In this document: one piece after another, positions 41,612 through 51,168 of the stretch
Layout: each line of letters opens with the position of its first letter
Position numbering within the stretch: the stretch's first letter is position 1
Assembly: GCA_029260575.1 (NCBI GenBank)
Contig: JAJDDB010000004.1
Coordinates: 372,001 to 436,000, forward strand
Direction of reading: 5' to 3'
DNA length: 64,000 nucleotides
Source: Phycisphaerales bacterium
GTDB taxonomy: Bacteria; Planctomycetota; Phycisphaerae; Phycisphaerales; SM1A02
Position numbers and translations under genes: made by a program
The notes under the pieces: model-generated
The model's database searches: none
What the model was told of the DNA's origin: nothing
Seen by the model: the letters and a program-made list of their open reading frames with translations, nothing else

Positions 41612-42721
41612 ATGGCACACGTGCTTGAGAAACCAGAGAACACATTCGAACGGCTGGATGATGCGGCGGCCGATGAGCCCGCTGCTAGTCGTAATACGCT
41701 TCGCGCACATCGGCTTGCGTTTATAGCGCCGCGCTTCAAGCATGATCCGGAGTGGCCGTGGCTGACGCGGATCGGTCCGCTTGCGGAATGTGCATTCACG
41801 CGTCGAACGATCGTCAATGATTTTGCGCCGTTTTCGAAACTCACCAAGCCGTATCAACAGTGGCAGTATTGGAATGCAGGTCGCGCCATTCGAGAAGCTG
41901 AAGCTGCGTTTTTGTTCAGTTATGATGTGGTGATGGGGATGACCGGCCGGGCGGCGCGCCTGCATCGGCACATGCCGTGCATCTACATGGGCCTGCACCA
42001 GGATTCACCGCTGGAGCAGTCGTTCATAAACAAGCTGAGTGCCGCATTGCAGCGGTGCGCTGCTGTGGCGATTCTTACGGAAGAAGAACGCGCGTTGTAT
42101 GTGCCGCGATTTGGTCTTGATCCGGAACATTCGCATGTCGTGCCGATTCATACAGATCATGCGGATGGGTATGGGATGTATGGTCCCCAATCGCCGGAGT
42201 CGCAGCCGTATGTTCTGGCCATGGGTTCACCCAACCGGGTATTCAAGCCGACGGTTCTGGAGTGTGCTAAGCGGAAGATTCCGATCGTAATTATCACTAG
42301 GTCGTGGCATGTGCATGATGACCTTGATGAGCTGGCTGATCTTGGCGCGATGGTCATCACCGATGCGAATATGAACAAGGCGTTGACGTATCTCAAACAC
42401 GCGCGTCTGATTGCCTTTGATTTCGTGCGCACGGAATTTGCCAGCGGGTTTATTACGCTGGTGCATTCAATGTTCCTGAAGACGCCGATCGTCAGCAGTC
42501 ATTGCGTGGGCATCCCCGAACATGTCGTGGATGGTCAGACCGGTTATGTCGTCGGGCATACTGATGCTGCGGCACTGGGCGATGCGATTGATCGTGTGTG
42601 GAGCGATGACCAGCTCGCAGGTGAGTTGGCGGAGCATGGCCTGCAACGGGCGCAGCAGCGCCATTCACTTGAGGCTGCGGCGCAGCGATATTTTGAGATT
42701 GCGTGCAGCGTGCTGAAGTAG
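41612..42721 (+). CDS. Glycosyltransferase, GT-B type (GT4-like)
   Basis: 369 residues. The C-terminal half has the GT4 layout: YVLAMGSPNRVFKPTVLECAKRKIPIVIITRSWH, then FASGFITLVHSMFLKTPIVSSHCVGIPEHVVDGQTGYVV, where the E in PEHV contacts the donor nucleotide. ATG 41612 is chosen; the upstream frame is not protein-like. The 132 bases upstream contain no terminator after the preceding gene. Sugar and acceptor are unknown. A GGA-loop hairpin follows 11 bases after its stop. Confidence 0.85.
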   Translation: MAHVLEKPENTFERLDDAAADEPAASRNTLRAHRLAFIAPRFKHDPEWPWLTRIGPLAECAFTRRTIVNDFAPFSKLTKPYQQWQYWNAGRAIREAEAAFLFSYDVVMGMTGRAARLHRHMPCIYMGLHQDSPLEQSFINKLSAALQRCAAVAILTEEERALYVPRFGLDPEHSHVVPIHTDHADGYGMYGPQSPESQPYVLAMGSPNRVFKPTVLECAKRKIPIVIITRSWHVHDDLDELADLGAMVITDANMNKALTYLKHARLIAFDFVRTEFASGFITLVHSMFLKTPIVSSHCVGIPEHVVDGQTGYVVGHTDAAALGDAIDRVWSDDQLAGELAEHGLQRAQQRHSLEAAAQRYFEIACSVLK

Positions 42722-42731
42722 TACAGGCGAT

Positions 42732-42757
42732 CCCACGGACAGGAGTCCGTGGGCTTT
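42732..42757 (+). repeat. Interspersed GGA-loop hairpin, copy 4 (compensated stem), with a half copy
   Basis: CCCACGGAC (42732-42740), loop AGGA, GTCCGTGGG (42745-42753), then CTTT. Compared with the copies at 16884 and 19753, the outer CCCA/TGGG, loop and CTTT are the same but the inner five base pairs are different and still pair. A 3' half copy, TCCGTGGGCTTTGG, lies at 42780-42793. Both are in the gap between the glycosyltransferase and the VWA gene. Confidence 0.8.
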
Positions 42758-42797
42758 GCGGTGGTCGATGCGCGGTGTATCCGTGGGCTTTGGTGAT

Positions 42798-44534
42798 TCA
42801 GCCCATGATGTGGCGGCGGTTGTTGAGGTAATCCCAGACAACGAAGCGATCAAGATCTCGGCCGCCGGTGAAGAAAACCCGGCCGCGGGTGGCTTCGGTC
42901 ATGCGGTGTGCAAACTGGACATCTTCTTCGCTTTGACCCCAGTTGGGCAGCAGGAACACGTTCATAGTGATGTTCTCACGCTGACACTGATGTGCTTCGC
43001 GCATGGTTGCCTGTTCGGTGCGCGGGTGCGGCGGATACAACAAATACAGATGTTCATCTTCGAAGTGGGCTGTGGGCAGGCCGTCGGTGATGAGAATGAT
43101 CTGACGGTTTGCCGTGTCAGAACCAGCGAGCAGTTGGCGGGCTAGGCGCAGTGCATGTTGAATATTCGTGAAGTGCGGCGGCACATGCAACTCGCTGAGG
43201 TGTTCATCGGACATGTCAGCCTTGAGGCGCACAACCGGGTCATAAATCGTGACCGGCTTAGGCATCAGCTTGGGCAGGTCAGCAATAGGTACCTGCCTGG
43301 AGAATGTGGCCATTTCGACAAAGCGCAGATAGTCGCCGGGATATTCGCTGCGGATGAGCCCGTCGAGCGCAAGTCCCATGCGTTTGGCGTTGATATACAG
43401 CTCTCCGTGGCGCATGGAGCCGGACATGTCGAGGATGACAACGGTGGCGCACTTTGGAGTGTTGCGCGTCATATGCACTTCGATGTCTTCAGACTTGAAG
43501 CGCACGCGCTGTTTGGATTGCGGCTGCGCGCCTTCACGCAACATTGCGTTGAGAATTGTCTGGGGAATATCCATCTGTGCCGGTGAGTCGCCGAACTCGT
43601 ATGGCCGAGTGCGCGACATCTCTACGGCACCGTCGCCGGTGATGTTGCCGGTGTGTCGGCCGCTGCGGGAGGCCTGGATATCTTCGAAAATCTTCGCCAG
43701 CAGTTTGCCCTGAAAGATACGGAACGCCTTGGGCGAGAGCTGATAGCCATCGCGGGTGAATTCAAGACCCTGCTGCGAAGCCATTTCGCGGATGTAGTCT
43801 TCAACCTGCTGCTGCAGCGAGCGAAGCTGATCCATATCGCCGGGCTCAGCGAATTCGGAAAGGGCCTCCATGTCGATGACCGCAAGCTGCGCGTTTTCCA
43901 GCGCATCGCGCAACTGTTCGAGCAGTTCGTCAATGGTTTCGAGTTCCTGTTTGATATCGAGGGCCTTGGGAATGTCCATGGATTGGCGGCCGGTGAAGTC
44001 GTACCCGGAAGCAAGCGCATCGATCAGGTATTTCTCCGCAAGATGTCCGATGAGATGCAGGAGCTGGGCAGCGAACTGCGGATGGCTGCGTTCGGCGCTG
44101 TACCAGAGTTGCTCAAGAGCGCGCAGCTGTTCATCGCGAACTTCACGTCGGAAGCGCTTTTCGAGTTTGGGCGGCGGGTCGAGCTGCGCTGCTGCGCCGT
44201 GGAAGGCGTCGCCGGCTGCGTTCTGCACGGAATCAGTTTCGTAAGTTTCGAGAATGCGGCGTTTGCGCTCTTCAAGCATTGCGATCAGCGAATCAAGCGA
44301 CGGGCCGAAACCCTGAATCTGCTGCGGGTCGATGTGGATTGCGTCAGCAAGTTCCTGATCCGTGAATTGGCGCATGGAGCCGAACATCATCATGTGTTCG
44401 AACGCGCCTGAAACCATATCCGGCGGCGGCGTCATCGGGTTGGGAAAGGACTTGGGGTCGTACGCCTGGTAGGTGTGGATGATTCCCCCGAGGTGCGGGC
44501 GATGTTTCGGGCGACGTTTGCGGGGGCGCGGCAT
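42798..44534 (-). CDS. VWA-domain protein, CoxE-like partner of an AAA+ ATPase
   Basis: 578 residues. The N-terminal two thirds are mainly helical, with EERKRRILETYETD and QELETIDELLEQLRDALE. The C-terminal von Willebrand factor A domain has the MIDAS motif DMSGSM (Asp369), then a Thr in HFTNIQHAL and the third motif ITDGLPTA. It starts at ATG 44534 and lies 100 bases downstream of the AAA+ gene at 44635 on the same strand. Such MoxR/chelatase-type ATPase plus VWA pairs remodel or insert metals into partner proteins; the client here is unknown. Confidence 0.9.
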   Translation of the reverse strand: MPRPRKRRPKHRPHLGGIIHTYQAYDPKSFPNPMTPPPDMVSGAFEHMMMFGSMRQFTDQELADAIHIDPQQIQGFGPSLDSLIAMLEERKRRILETYETDSVQNAAGDAFHGAAAQLDPPPKLEKRFRREVRDEQLRALEQLWYSAERSHPQFAAQLLHLIGHLAEKYLIDALASGYDFTGRQSMDIPKALDIKQELETIDELLEQLRDALENAQLAVIDMEALSEFAEPGDMDQLRSLQQQVEDYIREMASQQGLEFTRDGYQLSPKAFRIFQGKLLAKIFEDIQASRSGRHTGNITGDGAVEMSRTRPYEFGDSPAQMDIPQTILNAMLREGAQPQSKQRVRFKSEDIEVHMTRNTPKCATVVILDMSGSMRHGELYINAKRMGLALDGLIRSEYPGDYLRFVEMATFSRQVPIADLPKLMPKPVTIYDPVVRLKADMSDEHLSELHVPPHFTNIQHALRLARQLLAGSDTANRQIILITDGLPTAHFEDEHLYLLYPPHPRTEQATMREAHQCQRENITMNVFLLPNWGQSEEDVQFAHRMTEATRGRVFFTGGRDLDRFVVWDYLNNRRHIMG

Positions 44535-44588
44535 GGGTGATTATTGGCGTGAAGTGAAGCGCGTGCGCTGGAATTTGTGATTGCGTAC

Positions 44589-44614
44589 CCGCCCCTTTGA
44601 AGACTCAGGGGCGG
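44589..44614 (-). promoter_or_regulatory. Hairpin between the AAA+ and VWA genes
   Basis: An 8-bp stem, CCGCCCCT (44589-44596) with AGGGGCGG (44607-44614), loop of 10. It lies in the 100-base gap between two genes that should be co-expressed. No T run follows on either strand, so it may be a processing or stability element rather than a terminator. Confidence 0.4.
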
Positions 44615-44634
44615 CTTGCGGATAGAGAGCGTGT

Positions 44635-46056
<1,422 letters not shown>

Positions 46057-46223
46057 GAGAGTTGGCTCCGATCGATTGAAGCGCGGCGGCTGCGCAATCC
46101 AGAATCGGGCAATCGTAGGCAGTTGCTTTTGCTCAATCACTGGCGAATCAGGATCGGCGGGGCTAGCCTTAGCGCGCAAGAATCGAACAAAATTCTCATT
46201 GAAACCGCATGAGGAGATGCAGC

Positions 46224-46712
46224 ATGTCCATTCGTAAAGGTGACAAGGCTCCGGGGTTTGAACTTCCGAACAAGCCAGGCGAGGCAATCAACGTCGGAGA
46301 TTCAATCGGGCGCGAACCGGTCGTGCTGTTGTTTTTCCCATTGGCGTTCAGCTCGGTGTGCACCGACGAGATGTGTCAGATGCGCGATTCGTGGGACAAA
46401 TGGAAGCAACTCGGCGCGAAAGTCTTCGGTATTACCGTGGACAGTCCATTCATAACCGAAAAGTTTCGCAACGACCTGAACATTCCGTTTCCGATTCTGT
46501 CTGACTTCAATCGCACGGTTGCGCGGAAGTTTGATGTCTTGCATCCTGACCTTGTCGGGTTGAAGGACATCCCGAAGCGCAGCGCCTTTGTGATCGGCGC
46601 GGACGGCACGGTTGTGTATGACTGGGTATCGGAGGATCCGAAGAAGATGCCAGACTTTGAGGCTGTGCAAGGCGCGGTGTCTGGTTTGTCGGCTGCGGGG
46701 GCTGCATCCTGA
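46224..46712 (+). CDS. Peroxiredoxin (AhpC/TSA family, AhpE/BCP-like)
   Basis: A 162-residue thiol peroxidase of normal length. [16 protein letters not shown] holds the peroxidatic Cys46 with the preceding Thr/Pro environment altered to PLAFSSVC, as in AhpE-like proteins; Cys51 could be a resolving residue. [29 protein letters not shown] is typical of the family. ATG 46224 has GAGGAG 7 bases upstream. Its stop and the next start overlap (TGATG). The 167-base divergent region to the AAA+ gene must contain its promoter; none is obvious. Confidence 0.93.
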   Translation: MSIRKGDKAPGFELPNKPGEAINVGDSIGREPVVLLFFPLAFSSVCTDEMCQMRDSWDKWKQLGAKVFGITVDSPFITEKFRNDLNIPFPILSDFNRTVARKFDVLHPDLVGLKDIPKRSAFVIGADGTVVYDWVSEDPKKMPDFEAVQGAVSGLSAAGAAS

Positions 46713-46924
46713 TGCGCGAGATCAAGCCCGGCATACATCGCCGATTCATCGGTCTGTTTCGTGACACGTGGTATCTGGTGCTTGTCGTCGTAGGTGCAGC
46801 GGTGGTGTTCGGCGTGATGATCGGCCCGGGGTGGGGCGCTGCGGTGGTTGTCATCACAATGTCAGTGTTCCTGTACTTCGGGCTGGTGCGTTATGACGAC
46901 ACCGGAAAAGAACACGAATTCTGA
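46712..46924 (+). CDS. Small two-helix membrane protein, unknown
   Basis: 70 residues with two hydrophobic helices (about 19-37 and 42-60) between charged ends, [12 protein letters not shown] and VRYDDTGKEHEF. Its ATG overlaps the peroxiredoxin stop by one base, so translation is coupled. Nothing else can be said about function. Confidence 0.8.
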   Translation: MREIKPGIHRRFIGLFRDTWYLVLVVVGAAVVFGVMIGPGWGAAVVVITMSVFLYFGLVRYDDTGKEHEF

Positions 46925-46960
46925 CGTGCGGGCTCTTGTCGTGTTGTGCGGAGCAATTCG

Positions 46961-48826
46961 TTACTCCGTTCGGGGACGTCTGCTGTCTCGATCATCACGA
47001 TCACTGCGTCGCGAGTGCGATGTCTGTGCATGACGTTGGGCGTGGCGAAGATCGTCTTTGAGCCGATCGATTTCGCACTTGAGGTTGTAGACATCTGAAG
47101 CCAGCGCCCGGCTGCGGGATTCTTCATGACGGATCTCATATTCCGCCCGCTTGAGCGTGTAGGCAAGTCGATCAATCTCCGATTCGCAGGAGCGAATTTG
47201 ATCGAGCAGCGAGCGGTTTTCCTTTTCGCGTGATTGCAGTTGCAAGCGTGTTGTATTGAGTGCAGATCCAAGTTGCTGGGCGTCCTGCTCGGCTGCGCGC
47301 TGGCGCTGCTGCATGTCATCAAGCACGCGAATGTCGATGATGCGGCTTTCAATTGCGGCGCGATCACCACCGGCCGCAAGCGCCTGCAGATACAGTTCGC
47401 GCGATTGATTGAACTGTTGGGCCTGATCGGCAGCAACGGCTCGCTGCAACAATTGCTCGGCTGTGAGCGATCCATGCAATGCGTCGAGGCGCTGGTCATG
47501 CACCCGATCCATAGCGCGGCGGAGTACGTGCAGGGCAGTCTGCGTGTCGCCATCAGCGTGCAGTGACGACGCTTCAGCAAGGGAAGCATCAGTCAGTTCT
47601 GCGCGAAGCTGTTGCAGCGACTCGGTCAGTGCCGCTTCGGGGGCAACGCGCAGGAGTTTGCTGAGCTGATCAATCGCAGCTGCGCGATTGTCGTGTTGCA
47701 ACGCGTCCTGATACGCCTGCCGATACCAGCGGCGCTCAGCTTCGCGAAGCAGATCATCGGTGTCGGAAATGGCGTTGAGCTTCAGTGACTGGCGCAGGTT
47801 GTCGATTGCGTCGTCGTACGCCCCGTCGTCAATGGCGGCGCGGCCGGCGTTTTGCAGGGCCGTTGCCTGGCCGAGTGTTTCAATTGCGATGCGCTGTTCG
47901 GCAAGTTCGGGGCGATCGGTGGCAATGGATTCGGCTGCGGCATACAAACCGACCGCGCGCTCGAAGTTGTCTGCGGCGCGGGCGGCTTCTGCCTGGTCGA
48001 TGGTTTCGAGAAGCCGCTGCTCGCGATCTGTGAAGCGTTGCTGCAGGTCGCCGAGTTCATCAAGACGGACATGAAGCGCTGCGAGTTTTGCGTGGATCGG
48101 CCAGAACGCGCCGAGACGCCCATCATCGATCGCGCGCTGCGCATCAACAGCCAGAGAATCGAACGCAGCTTCACGGCGGCGTTGCTCGACAACAGTCGGC
48201 AACTGCGCAAAGGCCTGATCGCCCGGTTGGAGTGCAGCAGCGCGGGTTGCCAGACGTGCGGCGTCTGTAAAGTTGCCTGCGGTGAGCATGGTTTCAAGTC
48301 GATCACGCAGGTCTTCGGCTTCGGAGCGATCGATCAATGCGAGTCGGGAAACCGGTTCAGCCAGATCCGGGGCGACCTGTCGTGCATCAGTGGCGTGCTC
48401 GCGGGCAATGTTGAATCGCTGATTCGCCCGCGCAGATTCGGATTGCTTCAACAACGCATCAGCGCGAGCGTGGCGAGCGGTCTGTTCGAGGTCACGATAG
48501 TTGCGATCATGCTGGGCAGCCTGAGTTGCGAGGGCGACCGCATTTGCGAGTCGGCCGGCATCGAGTGCTGTTCGGGCGTCGCCAGCAAGCGTATCGCCGG
48601 CAGCGCGGCGGGCCTGGGCCAGCTCAGTTTGCACATCTTCATCGTCGGGGTCGTCGGCGAGAGCCTGCTTGTAGAGTTGCACAGCCTGCACCGGTTCGCC
48701 ACGGCGCATGCTCTGACGGGCCTTATCCACCTGGCTGCACCCGACAATCGTGCTGATGCCGATCGCAAGAACCGCAGGGAGCAACCGCAACGACTGCAAA
48801 ACGCATATTCGGACGCTGCTATACAT
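46961..48826 (-). CDS. TPR-like lipoprotein with C-terminal coiled coil
   Basis: 621 residues. ATG 48826 begins a signal peptide ending in the lipobox IVGC. The body consists of Ala/Arg/Asp-rich helical pairs with TPR-like spacing (RGEPVQAVQLYKQALADDPDD, DNFERAVGLYAAAESIA, DGAYDDAIDNLRQSLKL). The last 130 residues form a coiled coil (DQIRSCESEIDRLAYTLKRAE) and end in an Arg/Asp/Ser-rich charged tail. It probably acts as a scaffold under the outer membrane or on the surface. No partner can be named. It is divergent from the second GESTD-family gene. Confidence 0.82.
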   Translation of the reverse strand: MYSSVRICVLQSLRLLPAVLAIGISTIVGCSQVDKARQSMRRGEPVQAVQLYKQALADDPDDEDVQTELAQARRAAGDTLAGDARTALDAGRLANAVALATQAAQHDRNYRDLEQTARHARADALLKQSESARANQRFNIAREHATDARQVAPDLAEPVSRLALIDRSEAEDLRDRLETMLTAGNFTDAARLATRAAALQPGDQAFAQLPTVVEQRRREAAFDSLAVDAQRAIDDGRLGAFWPIHAKLAALHVRLDELGDLQQRFTDREQRLLETIDQAEAARAADNFERAVGLYAAAESIATDRPELAEQRIAIETLGQATALQNAGRAAIDDGAYDDAIDNLRQSLKLNAISDTDDLLREAERRWYRQAYQDALQHDNRAAAIDQLSKLLRVAPEAALTESLQQLRAELTDASLAEASSLHADGDTQTALHVLRRAMDRVHDQRLDALHGSLTAEQLLQRAVAADQAQQFNQSRELYLQALAAGGDRAAIESRIIDIRVLDDMQQRQRAAEQDAQQLGSALNTTRLQLQSREKENRSLLDQIRSCESEIDRLAYTLKRAEYEIRHEESRSRALASDVYNLKCEIDRLKDDLRHAQRHAQTSHSRRSDRDDRDSRRPRTE

Positions 48827-49067
48827 AGAATTGCCCGCCTTTGCTGAACCATCCTGAGATCGGCGGCCGAACGCTTGACCGCTCATCAGCACGGACACGG
48901 TCGACTGCGGCAGGATTCCGCGATCTGGCAATACTCAATGGTGGATTGCTGGAGTTTCATGCCATATTTCGGACCGATACTCGTTTAATGAGCATGTGGA
49001 CAACACAATCCGGCTCGACGATCGAGGCGGAACAGAGCCGGCCAAGGGGCCGAGAGCAGGATCGAAT

Positions 49068-50642
49068 ATGCGAGATACAAGGTTGCCGCTGAAGAATCTG
49101 ATCACGACTACAGCCGCAGCGCTGCTCATTTTGACGTCAGCGGCATTCGGTCAAACCGGAGCCGACAGTGTCCCGTTCGCGCCACCGGCGATGATGGCGG
49201 AGGCGTTCGTACCGGACTTTCTGCGTCGTGATGTGCAGGTGCTGACGGATCACTTCACGCTCGATGACGAACAGCAGGCAATCGTTGACGCGCTGTATAC
49301 CGACTACGAAGAGAAGTTCGTGCTCGGGTCGACGGATGTCCGCAACAGCCTTGACTCCATGAAGCCAACGGAAGAGCAGCGCCAGGAAATGCGCATGCAC
49401 AACCACACAGCGATCAAGCGTCGGCTTGAAGAACTGGTGGATCAGATGCGCGAGCTTCAGGAGACCGGCATTGACGAATCGCCGGAAGTGTTTGAACAAC
49501 TCAAGGAACAGGCCAGGGAATTGCGGGCTCGCATGCAGGAAGGTGATGCCGCTGCGATGGAGATGGATCTGCTTCGTCAGATCATGGTTGATATTGATGC
49601 TGCTGTCGCACAGTGGGAAATCGCCAAGGCGCAGTTGTACGAGTCGTTCCTGAGCGATGTGAAGCTCGTGCTGAGCGACGCGCAGCAGGAACTCTGGCCG
49701 GCCTTTGAACGCAAACTTCGGCGCATGAAAACGCTGTATCAGGGAGTGCTGTCGGGTGAGTCGACGGATGTCCTGGCTTTGGTGGCCCGGTTGGATCTGA
49801 GCAGTGATGAAATGGTTCCGATTGCGCCGACGCTGTCGGAATTTGAACGTGTCCTGGATACACGACTGCAACAGCGAAACGATTATCTCAGGCTAAGACG
49901 CGCTGATCGTGCTGCGATAATGCAGGCTGGTGATGTTGCTGCAGCGGAAGCTCTGGCGATGTCCGAAACGACACTGCGCGTTGCGGTTCGAGACACCAAC
50001 GAGCAGTATGCCCGCACGATCGCAGACGGGCTTGGCGAACCTGCCGGTCCGGAATTTCTGGACAGTTATCAAAAAGCCTCCTACCCAAGTGCGTTCCGCA
50101 GATCGAGAGCCAGTCGAGCGTTTGACGCAATCCTGCAATTGCCTCAGCTTGAAAGCGCGTTGCTGGAGTCGTTGGATGCTGTGGTGGCGGAATATGAAGC
50201 CCAGCTTGGAGCCGGCCGGGATCAACTGATCACGCTGACGCGGCAGTATGAGCCGATGCAATATCGCCAGCGGTTTATCGTGCAGGTCGCTCGTGTGGCG
50301 GGTGACGAGCCGATTGTGGAGGATGACAATCCACTGCTTACGGCTCTGGCCTCAATGCGGGATTCAGAACAGGGCTATATCGAGCGGGCACTCAGTATTT
50401 TGCCTGAAGAGCAGATTTTGGGTCTTCCCGCCTTTGTGCGCATGGGAACAGCCTGGTCTGAACATTCTTCACCAATCGGCGAGGGACGGGCTCGGACACC
50501 TCAAACCCAGGAAGAACGCCGGGCTTTTTCTGCCCAGTTTGACGTCAACGGTGACGGTGAACTCGATGTGGTTGAACGAGAGCAGCTTCGGCGGGCTCTT
50601 CAGGAGCTCTATAAGAAGGAAGCCCAGCAGCCACAATCGTGA
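49068..50642 (+). CDS. Secreted helical GESTD-family protein with a C-terminal EF-hand
   Basis: 524 residues from ATG 49068 (AGG 7 bases upstream), with a signal peptide ending near SAAFGQ. Residues about 50-80 contain HFTLDDEQQAIVDALYTDYEEKF, an LTxxQ-like helix, and the middle has WPAFERKLRRMKTL...LSGESTDVLALVARL, which aligns with the protein at 4401-6140. The C-terminus adds a canonical EF-hand, DVNGDGELDVVEREQL. Exported, calcium-binding, and probably all-helical. Function is unknown. The upstream 241 bases, divergent from the TPR-like lipoprotein, include an AT-rich patch (TTTAATGAG) that may be promoter. Confidence 0.85.
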   Translation: MRDTRLPLKNLITTTAAALLILTSAAFGQTGADSVPFAPPAMMAEAFVPDFLRRDVQVLTDHFTLDDEQQAIVDALYTDYEEKFVLGSTDVRNSLDSMKPTEEQRQEMRMHNHTAIKRRLEELVDQMRELQETGIDESPEVFEQLKEQARELRARMQEGDAAAMEMDLLRQIMVDIDAAVAQWEIAKAQLYESFLSDVKLVLSDAQQELWPAFERKLRRMKTLYQGVLSGESTDVLALVARLDLSSDEMVPIAPTLSEFERVLDTRLQQRNDYLRLRRADRAAIMQAGDVAAAEALAMSETTLRVAVRDTNEQYARTIADGLGEPAGPEFLDSYQKASYPSAFRRSRASRAFDAILQLPQLESALLESLDAVVAEYEAQLGAGRDQLITLTRQYEPMQYRQRFIVQVARVAGDEPIVEDDNPLLTALASMRDSEQGYIERALSILPEEQILGLPAFVRMGTAWSEHSSPIGEGRARTPQTQEERRAFSAQFDVNGDGELDVVEREQLRRALQELYKKEAQQPQS

Positions 50643-51168
50643 GATTGAGCATTTGGGGTAACCGGGTACTCCGCGGTGCAACGTTGCGGCCGAAACATCG
50701 GTAGCGACACACCAGACATTTGCCGACCCGAACACACACCTATCTGATAAACCAGGCAAGCCTGAACAAAATGGCTTGCAAGGAAGATGATGTGCGCGCA
50801 TACTAGGCGGTGAATAGGGGAAACATCTCCCTGTCCGTGTTGGGGTGGGGATGGGCATTCGTACCCAAAAACCCCATGGAGGGGACGCGGGTATGTAATC
50901 CCGGTTAGGAAAGCGAGTTGCTCTCAAGGTTTGAAGATCAGCCTTAACATGATGTGACGCGTGAGACAGCAGCCGTTCTTACGTTTCATCGACATGTTCA
51001 GGTTCAGGTTCGACCGGATGTCGTTCCAACGATTGCCAGATTTTGTGAGCGGCACGATCATTTTGACGTTGGTCGGTCTGCGCTGTGCGCGCGGATACGG
51101 CCGAAACATGTGCTCCGCGACCCGCGTAGCCTGCGGTTCGCCCTCTTAGGAACAGGAGGCTGAGGCTG
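50643..51168 (+). promoter_or_regulatory. Long structured leader region before the 1157-residue secreted protein
   Basis: 526 bases without a gene. It contains a perfect 7-bp hairpin (GCAAGCC 50756-50762 with GGCTTGC 50773-50779), then several G-rich and C-rich tracts within 50810-50910 that can pair in more than one way (for example GGGGTGGGG and AAAAACCCC). A very good AGGAGG (51154-51159) precedes the next start. I recognise no riboswitch class. A TTGACG at 51063-51068 could be a -35 element, but no -10 is convincing. Confidence 0.4.
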
